Assembly (NCBI GenBank): GCA_013335535.1
Contig: JAAXVL010000021.1
Location: 1-42,360, forward strand
Reading direction: 5' to 3'
From: Azonexaceae bacterium
GTDB lineage: Bacteria; Pseudomonadota; Gammaproteobacteria; Burkholderiales; Rhodocyclaceae
Length of the DNA stretch: 42,360 nucleotides
Positions 7,933 to 16,347 of the stretch are shown piece after piece. Each line of letters begins with the position of its first letter. Within the stretch, counting starts at the first letter, position 1. A program made the translations under genes and the position numbers. The notes beneath the pieces were generated by a model. The model had not been told where the DNA came from. It searched no databases and saw only the letters and a program-made list of their open reading frames with translations.

Positions 7933-7994
7933 TTTTGGGCCTTTTTTCCGGTTGACCGTGCAATGCCACGGTCAACCGAAAAAAAGGCCCAAAA
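7933..7994. terminator. Bidirectional terminator made of two inverted copies of the dispersed repeat
   Basis: Two 28-bp arms (7933-7960 and 7967-7994) are complementary with a single mismatch around the 6-nt loop CAATGC. Each arm is a copy of the GTCAACCGG repeat, placed head to head. Internal A and T runs give a T-tract in both directions. It separates the convergent lytic transglycosylase gene and ffh and ends 6 nt before the ffh stop. Confidence 0.8.
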
Positions 7995-8000
7995 ATGGAA

Positions 8001-9356
8001 TCAGCGCATCCCGGGCATCATCCCCTTCATGCCGCGCATGAGCTTGCCGATGCCGCCTTTGCTCATCATCTTCATCATTTTCTGTGACTGCTCGAACTGG
8101 TTGAGCAGGCGATTGACCTCCTGCACCTGAACCCCGGCCCCCATCGCGATACGACGCTTGCGACTGGCCTTGATCAATTCCGGCTTGGCACGCTCAAGCG
8201 GCGTCATGGAATTGATGATCCCCTCGACGCGCCCGACCAGCTTGTTCTCGGCCCCCGCCGGCATCTGGCCAGCCATCTGGGCGATCTGCGCCGGCATCTT
8301 GTCCATCATCGCGGTCAGGCCGCCCATGTTGCGCATCTGGGCGATCTGTTCCTTGAAGTCGTTGAGGTCGAAGCCCTTGCCGGATTTCAGCTTCTTGGCG
8401 AAGGCCAGTGCCTTTTCCTCGTCCAGACCCTTCTTGGCATCTTCGATCAGCGACAGCACGTCGCCCATGCCGAGGATACGCGACGCCATGCGCTCGGGAT
8501 GGAAGGCCTCCAGTCCCGACAGCTTTTCGCCAACACCTGAGAACTTGATCGGTTTACCAGTAATGTGCCGCACCGACAGCGCGGCACCACCGCGCGCATC
8601 GCCATCGAGTTTCGTCAGCACGACGCCGGTCAGCGGCAAAGCCTCGTTGAACGACTTGGCCGTATTGACCGCATCCTGACCCAACATGGCATCGACGACG
8701 AACAGCGTTTCGATCGGATTGATCGCCGCATGTAGCCGCTTGATTTCAGCCATCATCTCTTCATCAACGGCCAGACGACCGGCCGTATCGACGAGCAGTA
8801 CATCGTGGTAATGACGCTTGGCCCAATCAATCGCCGCCAGGGCAATCGCTTCCGGCTTCTCGCCGATGGTCGACGGGAAGAAATCGATCCCGGCCTGCCC
8901 GGCCACCGACTTCAACTGCTCGATAGCCGCCGGACGATAAACGTCACAGGAAACCACCAGTACCTTCTTCTTGTGATTCTCCTTGAGGAATTTGCCCAGC
9001 TTGCCGACCGTCGTCGTCTTGCCGGCGCCCTGCAGACCGGCCATGAGCACGATGGCCGGCGGCTGCGTATTGAAGTTGATACCCTCATGGGCATCGCCCA
9101 TGATCTTGGTCAGCTCGGCATGCACGACACCGATCAGCGCCTGCCCGGGGCTCAACGAGCCGATGACCGCCTCACCGACCGCCTTTTCCTTCACCGCTGC
9201 AATAAAATCCTTGACCACCGGCAAGGCCACGTCGGCCTCGAGCAGCGCCATACGCACTTCACGTAGCGCGTCGGCGATATTGGTTTCAGTCAGGCGAGCT
9301 TCGCCCTTCAGCGTCTTCATGACGCGAGCAAGGCGATTGGTCAGGTTATCGAGCAT
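8001..9356 (-). CDS. ffh: Signal recognition particle protein Ffh
   Basis: Ffh is the SRP54 GTPase that binds 4.5S RNA and targets nascent inner-membrane proteins to FtsY. The 451-residue product has the N domain, the G domain with P-loop GLQGAGKT at 107-114 and DTAGRL, TKLDGDARGG and GVGEKLSGLEAFHPER motifs. The methionine-rich M domain ends MMKMMSKGG and GMKGMMPGM. The start chosen is the ATG at 9354-9356 (MLDNLTNRLARVMKTL); a longer upstream reading adds 30 residues unlike the family. It is divergent from the YpjD-like gene with only 29 nt between the starts. Confidence 0.97.
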   Translation of the reverse strand: MLDNLTNRLARVMKTLKGEARLTETNIADALREVRMALLEADVALPVVKDFIAAVKEKAVGEAVIGSLSPGQALIGVVHAELTKIMGDAHEGINFNTQPPAIVLMAGLQGAGKTTTVGKLGKFLKENHKKKVLVVSCDVYRPAAIEQLKSVAGQAGIDFFPSTIGEKPEAIALAAIDWAKRHYHDVLLVDTAGRLAVDEEMMAEIKRLHAAINPIETLFVVDAMLGQDAVNTAKSFNEALPLTGVVLTKLDGDARGGAALSVRHITGKPIKFSGVGEKLSGLEAFHPERMASRILGMGDVLSLIEDAKKGLDEEKALAFAKKLKSGKGFDLNDFKEQIAQMRNMGGLTAMMDKMPAQIAQMAGQMPAGAENKLVGRVEGIINSMTPLERAKPELIKASRKRRIAMGAGVQVQEVNRLLNQFEQSQKMMKMMSKGGIGKLMRGMKGMMPGMR

Positions 9357-9385
9357 GTCGTTTGGGCTTCTAGTAGAATCTATGG

Positions 9386-10225
9386 ATGGTTGATATTGTA
9401 ATTCAGCTTCTGCCGCACATTCTCGCCGCCCTGCTTTATGCCGCACTTGGTTTCCATTTCTGGAACACCCGCTGGCGCGAAGGAGAAAAGCAGTGCGTCG
9501 CCTGCCCCATGCAAGCTTGGGAGCGTACGGCCATTGCCGCCGCGCTGTTCATTCACGCTGCCGGCCTCTATGACGCCCTGTTTGCCGAAATCGGCATGCG
9601 GTTCTCGTTCAGCTTCGCCCTGTCGCTCATGATGTGGCTCGCCGTTCTGATCTACTGGCTCGAAAGCTTCATGGCGCGCATGGAGGGCATGCAACCCATG
9701 GTCTTGCCGCTGGCTGCGCTCTGCACCGCGCTTCCGGTCTTCTTCCCTAATGTTCACCTGGTCGCCCATGCCAGTGCGACCGGCTTCAAGCTGCACTTCC
9801 TGGCCGCCATGCTGGCCTACAGCCTGCTGACCCTGTCCGCCCTGCACGCCATTTTCATGGGCTTTACCGAAAACGCCCTGCACAAGCGTTCGCTCAAACG
9901 CAGCCTGAACAGCCTGCCGCCGCTTCTGACCATGGAAAAACTGCTGTTCCGGATGCTGCTCGTCGGCTTCATCCTGCTCACCCTGACCGTCGGCAGCGGT
10001 GTCTTCTTCTCCGAAGCGCTATTTGGCAAACCATTGACGGTCGATCACAAAACCTTGTTCGCCTTCGCCTCCTGGGGCATCTTCGCCACACTCTTGATCG
10101 GACGCCATGCCTGGGGCTGGCGCGGCAAGCGAGCCCTTCGGTGGACGCTGGCTGGATTCGCACTGCTAATTTTGGCTTACGTCGGCAGCCGCTTCGTCGC
10201 CGAAGTCATATTAGGTCGAACCTGA
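9386..10225 (+). CDS. YpjD/CcsA-like cytochrome c assembly family membrane protein
   Basis: The 279-residue integral membrane protein has about eight hydrophobic helices and fits the cytochrome c assembly (PF01578) family member found next to ffh in many proteobacteria (YpjD in E. coli). The last part contains SGVFFSEALFGKPLTVDHKTLFAF and ASWGIFATLLIGRHAWGWRG, resembling the core of haem-handling CcsA proteins. It lacks the full WWD tryptophan-rich signature, so a haem-lyase role is not shown. The stop is 9 nt before the CorC-type gene, and the two are probably co-transcribed. A TAGAAT at 9374-9379 lies very close to the ATG. Confidence 0.8.
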   Translation: MVDIVIQLLPHILAALLYAALGFHFWNTRWREGEKQCVACPMQAWERTAIAAALFIHAAGLYDALFAEIGMRFSFSFALSLMMWLAVLIYWLESFMARMEGMQPMVLPLAALCTALPVFFPNVHLVAHASATGFKLHFLAAMLAYSLLTLSALHAIFMGFTENALHKRSLKRSLNSLPPLLTMEKLLFRMLLVGFILLTLTVGSGVFFSEALFGKPLTVDHKTLFAFASWGIFATLLIGRHAWGWRGKRALRWTLAGFALLILAYVGSRFVAEVILGRT

Positions 10226-10234
10226 CCGCCCACA

Positions 10235-11506
10235 ATGACTGATTTGCCGCTATCAGCAATGCTTGGAGGGCTTTTCGTCCTTCTCATCCTGTCCGGTATT
10301 TTTTCAGGCTCCGAAACCGCCATGATGGCGGCCAACCGCTACCGCTTGAGGCACGCCGCCCAAAATGGCCATCGTGGCGCCAAACTAGCACTCGCCCTGC
10401 TCGGACAAACCGACAAACTGTTAGGTCTGATACTGCTTGGCAATACGCTATTCAACGCGGCGGCGGCAACACTGACCGGTTACATCGCACTCGCCCTTTT
10501 TGGTGAATCCAAGTACGCCCTCGAAATAGGCACCCTGTGCATCACCTTCGCTCTGCTCGTCGTTGCGGAAATTTCGCCCAAGGTCATCTGCGCAACACAC
10601 GCCGACCGCCTAGCGCCACTGCTCAGCTATATATTAACCCCTCTATTGCGCCTGGCGTTTCCAATCATCTGGTTCGTCAACCTCTTCGTCACGGCTTTGC
10701 TCAAAGCCATTCGCCTAGCCCCTGGTGGCATGCACGAAGAAGCCAAGCTCTCACCTGAAGAATTGCGCAGTCTCGTGCTCGAATCTGCACATTTGATGCC
10801 GAAAAAGCACCACACAATTCTTTCCAGCCTGTTCGAACTGAACAACATTACCGTGGAGGATGTCATGACACCCCGCGGCAACATCGAGATTCTCGATCTC
10901 GATCAATCCCGGGAAGACGTCCGCTCCCAACTCGCCACCAGCCATCACAGCCGGCTTCCGGTCTGTCGAGAATCGCTGGACCAATTGATCGGCATCCTGC
11001 CGGTTCGCCGCCTGCTAACCAACCTCGGCGATCCCGATTTTGACGAAGCTGCGCTGCTGCAACAGCTGCAGCCGCCTTATTACATTGCCCCTGGCACGCC
11101 GGTCTTTTCGCAACTCGCTTTTTTTCAGGAAAACCGCCAGCGAATCGGTTTCGTTGTCGACGAATACGGTGAAATCCTTGGCCTGCTGACGCTTGAAGAC
11201 ATCATTGAAGAATTCGTCGGTGACTTCACCACCTCGTTGCCGGGGCTCAGTCATGAACTCGGCTGGTCAACGAGCGGCGACGCCATCGTTGAAGGCTCCC
11301 GCGCCTTGCGCGACCTCAACCGAATGCTCGGCCTCGATTTTCCAGTAGACGGCCCCAAAACGCTCAATGGTTTGATTCTCGAATACTTCCAGGACATCCC
11401 CGAGTCCGGCACGAGCATAAAACTGGCCGGCGTGCCCGTTGAAGTGCTGCAAACCCAGGATAAAAGTGTCGTAACTGTCCGTATCTTCCGCCCCGAAAGC
11501 ACCTAG
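10235..11506 (+). CDS. CNNM/CBS/CorC-HlyC domain membrane protein
   Basis: The 423-residue product has an N-terminal CNNM transmembrane domain of about 180 residues (LILSGIFSGSETAMMAANRYRL, then LLGNTLFNAA and VVAEISPKV). A CBS pair follows at about 205-330 (DVMTPRGNIEIL, FVVDEYGEILGLLTLEDIIEE) and then the C-terminal CorC_HlyC transporter-associated domain. Members of this YfjD/YtfL/CorC group are linked to magnesium, cobalt or sodium export; the substrate here cannot be read from the sequence. The location is the inner membrane. It follows the YpjD-like gene closely, the same order as in E. coli (ypjD-yfjD). Confidence 0.9.
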   Translation: MTDLPLSAMLGGLFVLLILSGIFSGSETAMMAANRYRLRHAAQNGHRGAKLALALLGQTDKLLGLILLGNTLFNAAAATLTGYIALALFGESKYALEIGTLCITFALLVVAEISPKVICATHADRLAPLLSYILTPLLRLAFPIIWFVNLFVTALLKAIRLAPGGMHEEAKLSPEELRSLVLESAHLMPKKHHTILSSLFELNNITVEDVMTPRGNIEILDLDQSREDVRSQLATSHHSRLPVCRESLDQLIGILPVRRLLTNLGDPDFDEAALLQQLQPPYYIAPGTPVFSQLAFFQENRQRIGFVVDEYGEILGLLTLEDIIEEFVGDFTTSLPGLSHELGWSTSGDAIVEGSRALRDLNRMLGLDFPVDGPKTLNGLILEYFQDIPESGTSIKLAGVPVEVLQTQDKSVVTVRIFRPEST

Positions 11507-11581
11507 TTCCCGACCTGTCCTTTACAAACGGACGCCTGCGTAGCATCATCAACCGATCTAATCAGCATTTCATATTGATCA

Positions 11582-13297
11582 ATGGCAGCAACACCTCAAA
11601 ATCCTCCACTAGGCGGCCTGGCACGAGCGCTTGTACAGGCCGGGCAACTCAAGGAGGCTGAGGCGGAACAATTGCTGGCGCAAGCCCACAACAGCAAGAC
11701 TTCGCTGATAGAGCAGATCATCGCCAGCCAGAAAGCTGGTGCGCTGGATATAGCTCGTTTTGTTGCCGACACCTTTGGCTATCCGCTACTCGATCTTGCC
11801 TCCTTCGACGAGGCACACATCCCGTCAGATGCCATAGACCGGAAACTGATCGCCACTCACAAAGTTATCCCGCTCAACAAGCGCGGCAACCGGCTTTCAG
11901 TCGCCATTGCTGACCCGACCAATCTCCGCGCACTCGACGAAATCCGCTTTCAAACCGGACTTGCCGTAGACCCCATCGTCGTTGAGCAATCAAAACTCGC
12001 ACCATTAGTTGCCAAATATGCCGAATCGGCAGCAGATGCGCTGAAGAGTTTTACCAGCGAAGACATCAATCTCGACTTTCTCGACGAGGAAGCGGCTGGC
12101 AAAGCCGACGAAGTGGCCGGGCAGGAAATCGATGATGCACCGGTCGTCAAATTCATTCAAAAAATGCTGCTCGATGCCATCAACGATGGGGCATCAGACA
12201 TTCATTTCGAGCCCTACGAAAAGTTCTATCGAATTCGCTTCCGCGTCGATGGCATATTGCGCGAAGTCGCCACACCGCCACTGGCGATCAAGGAAAAGAT
12301 CGCTTCGCGCATCAAGGTCATTTCCCGACTGAACATTGCCGAAAAGCGAGTCCCGCAGGATGGACGCATGCGGCTAGTTCTTTCCAAGAACCGCGCAATC
12401 GATTTCCGGGTCAGCACCCTGCCGACATTGCAAGGCGAAAAGATCGTCATGCGGATTCTCGACCCAAGCTCGGCAACTCTGGGCATCGAGGCGCTCGGCT
12501 ATGAACCGGAACAAAAAGCAGTGCTGATGGAAGCCATCAGCAGGCCATATGGAATGATCCTGGTAACCGGGCCGACCGGCTCTGGTAAAACCGTGTCACT
12601 GTATACCTGTCTCAACATCCTAAATAAAGATGGCATAAATATTTCAACGGCCGAAGACCCTGCTGAAATCAATCTACCTGGCGTCAATCAGGTTAACGTT
12701 GACGATCGCGCCGGCCTGACTTTCCCTGTCGCATTGAAAGCCTTTCTGCGCCAGGATCCGGACATCATCATGGTCGGCGAAATCCGCGACCTGGAAACCG
12801 CCGAGATATCGATCAAGGCCGCGCAGACCGGCCACCTCGTACTTTCGACACTGCATACCAACGACGCACCACAAACCTTGACCCGGCTGATGAACATGGG
12901 CGTCCCCATGTTCAACATTGCCTCCAGCGTTCTCCTGATCACCGCCCAACGCCTGGCCCGCCGGCTCTGCAACTGCAAAAAAGCAATCACCGTCCCGCAG
13001 CAGGCACTTCTTGACGCTGGCTACATGGAGTCCGACCTCGATGGCTCTTGGACACTGTATGGCCCAGGTGGTTGCGATCGCTGTAAAGGCACAGGCTACA
13101 AGGGACGAGTCGGTATCTATCAGGTCATGCCGATCTCAGAAGCCATGCAGCGCCTGATCTTAAGCGGCGCCTCCGCGCTGGATCTGGAAGCACAAGCAAA
13201 GCTTGAAGGCATAAAGAATCTGCGCGAATCCGGATTGCTGAAAGTCAAACAAGGCATGACGTCGCTTGATGAAGTTTTAAGCACTACCAACGCCTAA
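11582..13297 (+). CDS. pilB: Type IV pilus assembly ATPase PilB
   Basis: PilB is the hexameric extension motor of type IV pili on the cytoplasmic face. The 571-residue product has the N-terminal MshEN/T2SSE_N region (residues about 10-150), Walker A GPTGSGKT at 330-337, the Asp box, Walker B MVGEIRD at 398-404 and the HLVLSTLHTNDA His box. A zinc-type tetracysteine is present (Cys463, Cys465, Cys498, Cys501). No Shine-Dalgarno sequence is obvious before the ATG. It opens the pilB-pilC-pilD run; 75 nt separate it from the CorC-type gene. Confidence 0.96.
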   Translation: MAATPQNPPLGGLARALVQAGQLKEAEAEQLLAQAHNSKTSLIEQIIASQKAGALDIARFVADTFGYPLLDLASFDEAHIPSDAIDRKLIATHKVIPLNKRGNRLSVAIADPTNLRALDEIRFQTGLAVDPIVVEQSKLAPLVAKYAESAADALKSFTSEDINLDFLDEEAAGKADEVAGQEIDDAPVVKFIQKMLLDAINDGASDIHFEPYEKFYRIRFRVDGILREVATPPLAIKEKIASRIKVISRLNIAEKRVPQDGRMRLVLSKNRAIDFRVSTLPTLQGEKIVMRILDPSSATLGIEALGYEPEQKAVLMEAISRPYGMILVTGPTGSGKTVSLYTCLNILNKDGINISTAEDPAEINLPGVNQVNVDDRAGLTFPVALKAFLRQDPDIIMVGEIRDLETAEISIKAAQTGHLVLSTLHTNDAPQTLTRLMNMGVPMFNIASSVLLITAQRLARRLCNCKKAITVPQQALLDAGYMESDLDGSWTLYGPGGCDRCKGTGYKGRVGIYQVMPISEAMQRLILSGASALDLEAQAKLEGIKNLRESGLLKVKQGMTSLDEVLSTTNA

Positions 13298-13312
13298 TGA
13301 AAAGGAAAAGAT

Positions 13313-14539
13313 ATGGCTACCGCCGCAAGATCTAAGGCCTCGGCAGTCAAGGAACGTACCTTCCTATGGGAAGGAAAGAACAAGGATGGAAAGACCGTTC
13401 GTGGCGAAATGCGCGCAGCCAGCGACTCCGTCGTGCAAACCACGCTACGCCGGCAGGGCATCACCAATGCCAAAGTCAAAAAGGTCCGCTTCAATACTGG
13501 CGGCAAGATCACCGAAAAAGACATCACACTTTTCACACGCCAATTGGCGACGATGATGAAGTCAGGCGTGCCGCTATTGCAATCTTTCGATATTGTCGGG
13601 CGCGGTCATTCGAACCCTGCCGTTGGAAAGTTGCTCTTGGATATCAAATCCGACGTGGAAACAGGCAGTTCGCTGTCTCAGGCTTTTCGCAAATTTCCGC
13701 TGTATTTTGATGCGCTGTATTGCAATCTTGTAGCAGCTGGAGAACAAGCCGGTATTCTGGATACATTATTAGACCGCCTTGCGACCTATAAAGAAAAGAT
13801 CTTAGCAATCAAAGGAAAGATTAAATCAGCGCTTTTTTACCCAATTGCAGTTTTAGTTGTCGCCTTCATTATTACAGCCGTAATCATGATTTTCGTCATT
13901 CCGGCATTTAAAGAAGTTTTTCAGAGTTTTGGCGCTGATCTGCCTGCACCAACCTTGTTTGTCATCACGCTTTCCGACTTCTTTGTTGCTTATTGGTGGG
14001 CCATATTCGGCGTTATCGGGGGCGGCCTGTATTTCTTTTTAGAGAGCTGGAAGCGCTCTGAGAAAGTACAGATGAGCATGGACCGCCTCCTCCTTCGCAT
14101 GCCCATTTTTGGGGACATCGTCAGAAAGTCTGTAATTGCTCGCTGGACCAGAACCTTAGCCACAATGTTTGCTGCGGGTGTACCTCTGGTTGAATCCCTT
14201 GAGTCTGTTGGCGGTGCTGCGGGTAATCACGTGTACAAAGTGGCAACCAGACAGATACAGAGCGAGGTTTCAACAGGCATCAACCTCACTACCGCGATGC
14301 AAAACGTGAATATTTTCCCCAACATGGTGATTCAAATGGTATCCATCGGCGAAGAGTCTGGAGCTCTGGATTCCATGCTGTCCAAAGTAGCCGACTTCTT
14401 TGAAGCAGAAGTTGACGACGCCGTGGATGCCATGTCCAGCCTAATGGAGCCCATTATCATGGTCGTCCTCGGTACGCTGATTGGCGGCATGGTTGTCGCG
14501 ATGTACCTGCCAATATTCAAGATTGGAGCAGTCGTTTGA
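13313..14539 (+). CDS. pilC: Type IV pilus inner-membrane platform protein PilC
   Basis: PilC is the polytopic platform that couples PilB and PilT to pilin insertion. The 408-residue product has two T2SSF domains (about residues 70-195 and 275-398). They include LFTRQLATMMKSGVPLLQSF and the repeated ARWTRTLATMFAAGVPLVES, and three strongly hydrophobic helices near 170-200, 220-245 and 380-402. It starts 15 nt after pilB with AAAAGGAAAAG before the ATG, and its TGA overlaps the pilD ATG by one base. Its middle section (13700-14200) is somewhat more AT-rich than its neighbours. Confidence 0.95.
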   Translation: MATAARSKASAVKERTFLWEGKNKDGKTVRGEMRAASDSVVQTTLRRQGITNAKVKKVRFNTGGKITEKDITLFTRQLATMMKSGVPLLQSFDIVGRGHSNPAVGKLLLDIKSDVETGSSLSQAFRKFPLYFDALYCNLVAAGEQAGILDTLLDRLATYKEKILAIKGKIKSALFYPIAVLVVAFIITAVIMIFVIPAFKEVFQSFGADLPAPTLFVITLSDFFVAYWWAIFGVIGGGLYFFLESWKRSEKVQMSMDRLLLRMPIFGDIVRKSVIARWTRTLATMFAAGVPLVESLESVGGAAGNHVYKVATRQIQSEVSTGINLTTAMQNVNIFPNMVIQMVSIGEESGALDSMLSKVADFFEAEVDDAVDAMSSLMEPIIMVVLGTLIGGMVVAMYLPIFKIGAVV

Positions 14540-15390
14540 TGTTCCCCGAATCGCTGGGTGGCCTAGCGGTCTTGGCCGGGCTGCTCGGTTTGTGCATTGG
14601 CAGTTTTCTCAACGTGGTGATTCATCGTCTGCCCAAAATAATGGAGCAGGAGTGGCACGCCCAATGCACCGAATTGCGGGGAGAGGTGGCGTCGACAGCA
14701 GAACCATTATCTCTCGCGAAGCCACGTTCACACTGCCCTACCTGCGGCCATCAGATCACGGCCATTGAGAATATTCCATTACTAAGTTACCTGTTGATCC
14801 TTAAGGGGAAATGCTCAGCATGCCATGCGCCCATTTCATCTCGCTATCCGATAGTCGAAGCTCTTACAGGACTCCTGTCAGCCTATGTTGCCTGGCATTT
14901 CGGCCCAACACTTCAAGCGGCTGGTGCGCTTGTTTTGGTCTGGGCGCTGATCGCACTCGCCGCCATTGACTTGGACACGCAGCTATTGCCGGACTCGATC
15001 ACCTTACCGTTGCTGTGGCTGGGACTCGGCATAAATCTGTGGGGTACCTATTCCGATCTCCCTTCAGCCGTTACCGGCGCCATGCTCGGCTATCTAGCCT
15101 TGTGGAGCGTATTCTGGCTATTCAAGCTGGCAACCGGGAAGGAAGGGATGGGTTATGGAGACTTCAAGCTTCTTGCCGCACTCGGCGCATGGCTGGGGTG
15201 GCAAATGCTTCCCGCGATTATCCTGCTCTCGTCGGTTGTTGGTGCCATTGTCGGCATAACGCTGATCATTGCAACCCGGCATGGGCGCAACGTCCCGATT
15301 CCATTCGGACCTTACCTTGCAGCGGCTGGTGGCATCGCCCTTTTCTGGGGCGATGCGATCACACACAGTTACCTTGGGTTGATCTCTTGA
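14539..15390 (+). CDS. pilD: Prepilin peptidase / N-methyltransferase PilD
   Basis: PilD cleaves the leader of type IV prepilins (and type II pseudopilins, if present) and N-methylates the new N-terminal phenylalanine, in the inner membrane. The 283-residue product has the N-terminal GSFLNVVIHRLP motif, the zinc-site cysteines Cys66, Cys69, Cys92 and Cys95, and catalytic aspartates in IDLDTQLLPD and MGYGDFKLLAALGAW. The ATG at 14539-14541 overlaps the pilC stop (TGATG). A TTG one codon earlier is possible. In many relatives coaE follows pilD; here the next gene is the FmdB-like zinc-ribbon gene. Confidence 0.95.
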   Translation: MFPESLGGLAVLAGLLGLCIGSFLNVVIHRLPKIMEQEWHAQCTELRGEVASTAEPLSLAKPRSHCPTCGHQITAIENIPLLSYLLILKGKCSACHAPISSRYPIVEALTGLLSAYVAWHFGPTLQAAGALVLVWALIALAAIDLDTQLLPDSITLPLLWLGLGINLWGTYSDLPSAVTGAMLGYLALWSVFWLFKLATGKEGMGYGDFKLLAALGAWLGWQMLPAIILLSSVVGAIVGITLIIATRHGRNVPIPFGPYLAAAGGIALFWGDAITHSYLGLIS

Positions 15391-15434
15391 AAAAAGCCGC
15401 CCTCACCCCGATATAGCCAACTCAGACTCTCGGT

Positions 15435-15440
15435 TATAAT
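15435..15440 (+). promoter_or_regulatory. Perfect -10 box before the FmdB-like gene
   Basis: TATAAT lies 21 nt before the ATG, between pilD and the FmdB-DUF502-aspS run. No convincing -35 box is found at 16-18 nt, so a promoter here is only suggested. Confidence 0.3.
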
Positions 15441-15461
15441 TCAAGGTTTTGGAGGACTCCC

Positions 15462-15716
15462 ATGCCGATTTACGAATATCGCTGTGACTCCTGCGGCTTC
15501 CAGAAAGAACATCTGCAGAAAATGAGCGATCCTGTGCTCACAATTTGCCCGGAATGCAGCAAGGAAAGCTACAGCAAGCTACTTTCTGCCGCCGGCTTTC
15601 AGCTCAAGGGCAATGGCTGGTACGCCACCGACTTCAAGGGTGGCAGCAAGAAGACAGAAGCCGCGCCCCCATGCCAGACCGGGGAAGGAAGCTGTTCGTC
15701 GTGCGTGGCCAACTAA
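15462..15716 (+). CDS. FmdB family zinc-ribbon protein
   Basis: The 84-residue product begins MPIYEYRCDSCG and has two CxxC pairs (Cys8/Cys11 and Cys29/Cys32). This is the FmdB-type regulatory zinc ribbon (PF09723), followed by GNGWYATDFKGG and a Cys-rich tail ([13 protein letters not shown]). A GGAGG ribosome-binding site precedes the ATG. Its function is not established; the name comes from a putative formamidase regulator. In betaproteobacteria this gene commonly sits before a DUF502 gene and aspS, as here. Confidence 0.88.
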   Translation: MPIYEYRCDSCGFQKEHLQKMSDPVLTICPECSKESYSKLLSAAGFQLKGNGWYATDFKGGSKKTEAAPPCQTGEGSCSSCVAN

Positions 15717-16330
15717 TCAAACGCTATTTCATCACGGGGCTGTTGATATGGGTCCCGCTCGTTATCACCGGATGGGTGCTGTCGATGATCGTCAGCACCC
15801 TCGATCAGTCCTTACGCCTGCTACCCGAGGGCATGCACCCGCAGCACTTGGTCGGATTTGCCATCCCGGGCGCGGGGGCCGTATTGACGCTGGCCATGAT
15901 TTTGCTGACGGGCCTTCTGGCCACCAATTTCATAGGCCAGAAACTCGTGGTCTGGTCGGAAAAAATCCTGGCCCGCATTCCGGTTGTCAACTCGGTTTAC
16001 CATAGCGTCAAGCAGGTTTCCGACACGCTTTTCTCTCCGAACGGTAATGCGTTTCGCAAGGCTCTGCTGATTCACTACCCACACCAAGGTAGCTGGACCA
16101 TCGCGTTCCAGACCGGAAGCCCTGGCGGAGATATCGTGAACCATCTCGATGGCGAGCATGTCAGCGTTTACATTCCGACCACACCGAACCCAACCTCGGG
16201 TTTCTTCCTGATGCTTCCGGCCAAAGATGTCATCGAACTCGAGATGACTGTCGACGAAGCACTTAAATACATCATTTCGATGGGGGTCGTGGCTCCCCAG
16301 CCACACCCTCGTGTCATTACCAACACCTGA
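15701..16330 (+). CDS. DUF502 family inner-membrane protein
   Basis: The 209-residue product has two strong transmembrane helices ([18 protein letters not shown] and [19 protein letters not shown]) followed by [20 protein letters not shown]. That is the conserved hallmark of the DUF502 family (PF04367). The remainder is a soluble domain ending in a disordered tail. The start is the GTG at 15701, overlapping the FmdB-like gene by 16 nt, with GGGGAAGGAA upstream. The longer frame before it overlaps FmdB and is not family-like. The function is unknown. The overlap suggests translational coupling, and aspS follows after 17 nt. Confidence 0.85.
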   Translation: MRGQLIKRYFITGLLIWVPLVITGWVLSMIVSTLDQSLRLLPEGMHPQHLVGFAIPGAGAVLTLAMILLTGLLATNFIGQKLVVWSEKILARIPVVNSVYHSVKQVSDTLFSPNGNAFRKALLIHYPHQGSWTIAFQTGSPGGDIVNHLDGEHVSVYIPTTPNPTSGFFLMLPAKDVIELEMTVDEALKYIISMGVVAPQPHPRVITNT

Positions 16331-16347
16331 ATCAACCGGAAAGTTTC

